Assembly: GCA_016200135.1 (NCBI GenBank) | Contig: JACQFI010000059.1 | Span: 1-54,045 of the forward strand | DNA from: Planctomycetota bacterium | GTDB lineage: Bacteria > Planctomycetota > SZUA-567 > H5-PLA8 | DNA: 54,045 nt | Direction of reading: 5' to 3' | Shown: positions 53,552 to 54,045 of the stretch, in pieces | How positions within the stretch are numbered: position 1 is the first letter of the stretch | Layout: the number at the start of each line of letters is the position of its first letter | The notes under the pieces: generated by a model | Database searches by the model: none | Told to the model about the DNA's origin: nothing | The model's input: the letters and a program-made list of their open reading frames with translations, nothing else | Program-made: the position numbers and the translations under genes

Positions 53552-53593
53552 CTCCCTATTGCCGAAAATCATTTCACAAATTATGTTCTATCC

Positions 53594-53609
53594 CGTGAAG
53601 GGTTTCACG
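53594..53609. repeat. Short palindrome after hsdS
   Basis: CGTGAA and TTCACG are perfect arms around GGGT, 43 bases after the hsdS stop. No T-run follows, so it is not a clear terminator. Confidence 0.4.
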
Positions 53610-53611
53610 CT

Positions 53612-53806
53612 GTGCTATCTAAGCTTTCAGGAACTTCAATTTCCGGAGATTCCGACAAAAAAGTGACAATAATAGCGGAAACTAAAAAACCGTTACGAAA
53701 GCGCCTAAATACTCAAATGCCCGCAAATCGTAGAATCCCGCGACCAAAACGAATGCGGAGAAATTCTGACAATAATAAGCGCCTTGTTGGATACCTACAA
53801 AAATAA
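53612..53806 (+). CDS. Possible small basic ORF (doubtful)
   Basis: A 64-codon open frame starting at GTG, with no ribosome binding site and a basic, low-complexity product ('NRRIPRPKRMRRNSDNNK'). It lies in an AT-rich gap between hsdS and the next gene. I consider it more likely to be non-coding. The opposite strand also has an open frame here with no better support. Confidence 0.15.
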   Translation: MLSKLSGTSISGDSDKKVTIIAETKKPLRKRLNTQMPANRRIPRPKRMRRNSDNNKRLVGYLQK

Positions 53807-53820
53807 GGAATTCACGAAGC

Positions 53821-54045
53821 ATGACGCCCGACGAAGTGAACCGGCTTTCCGATCTTGTGTATGATACCGCTCCCCTTCCCGGTCCCGATGGCGTGCAGCA
53901 ACCCGATTTCCGGCACTTCATGGTTTGTGCTGCTAACGATCCGCTCAATAAATCGAATTGGGAAGAAGACTGGTTGAATTACAGGATTGAACGAAGCCGA
54001 AGCGCCGTAATCCATGCCGCCCGTGAATTGCATAAGAATGGCATG
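53821..54045 (+). CDS. Start of an unknown gene, cut by the window edge
   Basis: An ATG with AAGGAA 13 bases upstream opens a frame that continues without a stop for 75 codons to the end of the window. The product begins 'MTPDEVNRLSDLVYDTAPL', 'PGPDGVQQPDFRHFMVCAAN' and continues with charged helical sequence ('WEEDWLNYRIERSRSAVIHA'). It looks like a soluble globular protein. I do not recognise it. It follows hsdS by 269 bases, so it is probably further cargo of the same element. Confidence 0.55.
   Translation, partial: MTPDEVNRLSDLVYDTAPLPGPDGVQQPDFRHFMVCAANDPLNKSNWEEDWLNYRIERSRSAVIHAARELHKNGM

Larger units (their letters stand above)
46364..54045. mobile_element. Left part of an integrated genomic island carrying a type I R-M operon
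   Basis: From the tRNA-Lys break to the right edge the DNA differs from the rest of the window: codons are AT-richer, gene spacing is tight around a type I restriction-modification cassette, and one gene is strongly AT-rich. The break inside a tRNA marks the left boundary. The right boundary lies outside the window, as no 3' half of tRNA-Lys is seen. Confidence 0.7.

Noticed and set aside
53682..54033. Leftward open frames near the right edge
   Set aside because: They overlap antisense a rightward frame with a proper ribosome binding site that runs off the window, and have no start-site support.
1..54045. CRISPR arrays, rRNA genes, complete insertion sequences
   Set aside because: No regularly spaced direct repeats, no rRNA-like sequence and no transposase frame or terminal inverted repeats were seen anywhere in the window.

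Overview
The window looks like a chromosomal segment from a GC-rich member of the Planctomycetes-Verrucomicrobia-Chlamydiae superphylum, most likely a planctomycete-like lineage or metagenome-derived genome. Clues are a sigma factor fused to a large C-terminal ectodomain, the planctomycete-style 'FSLRTL' N-terminus of a small membrane protein, many secreted or TPR-rich proteins of unknown function, and a DUF5107/TPR protein. A GT9 heptosyltransferase-like gene, an MFP/ABC export module and lipoproteins point to a Gram-negative-type envelope. I cannot name a genus.

Layout. 1-4.3 kb: an AraC-type regulator entering from the left edge, two small unknown genes, and a leftward set of a TIM-barrel isomerase-like protein and two tandem MOSC proteins, one of which has lost the conserved cysteines. 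4.4-12 kb: hemW, an ECF sigma factor with an ectodomain, a TPR/SPOR lipoprotein, a secreted TPR protein and a large two-TM protein. 12-20.8 kb: a signal-less BtuF-like protein, a Tat-type Rieske protein, an alpha/alpha-toroid lyase-like protein, and a leftward cluster of GT9, DUF5107 and DUF255 genes; the DUF255 protein has serines in place of its CxxC cysteines. 20.9-25.8 kb: a Memo-family protein with a PqqD-like N-terminus and a MacAB-like adaptor/ATPase/permease operon. 25.9-33.9 kb: a secreted Asp-box protein, a pair of inverted palindromic repeats, a TPR membrane protein, a MazG-like hydrolase, a GH42-like secreted protein and a STAS protein. 34-39.7 kb: korAB (2-oxoacid:ferredoxin oxidoreductase), a small membrane protein, and glnB-glnA behind a well-spaced sigma-54 promoter candidate, ending at a strong terminator. 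39.8-46.2 kb: four secreted proteins and a tRNA(CAU).

46.3 kb to the right edge is a separate, foreign-looking unit. A tRNA-Lys(UUU) gene is cut just after its anticodon loop. Its 5' half continues in an open frame into an 83-codon tail that I suspect is the C-terminus of an integrase. Then come a structured non-coding stretch and a type I restriction-modification operon, hsdR-X-hsdM-hsdS, where X is a markedly AT-rich gene with a D...QxK nuclease-like motif. A further gene runs off the right edge. I read this as the left end of an integrated element that carries a defence operon; its other end and the body of the integrase would lie outside the window.

How the genes work together: glnB/glnA form a nitrogen-assimilation unit; korAB feeds acyl-CoA/2-oxoacid metabolism using ferredoxin; the MFP/ABC pair exports or extrudes an unknown substrate; GT9, DUF5107, the lyase-like and GH42-like proteins suggest carbohydrate handling. 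Functions for most secreted proteins cannot be assigned from sequence alone.
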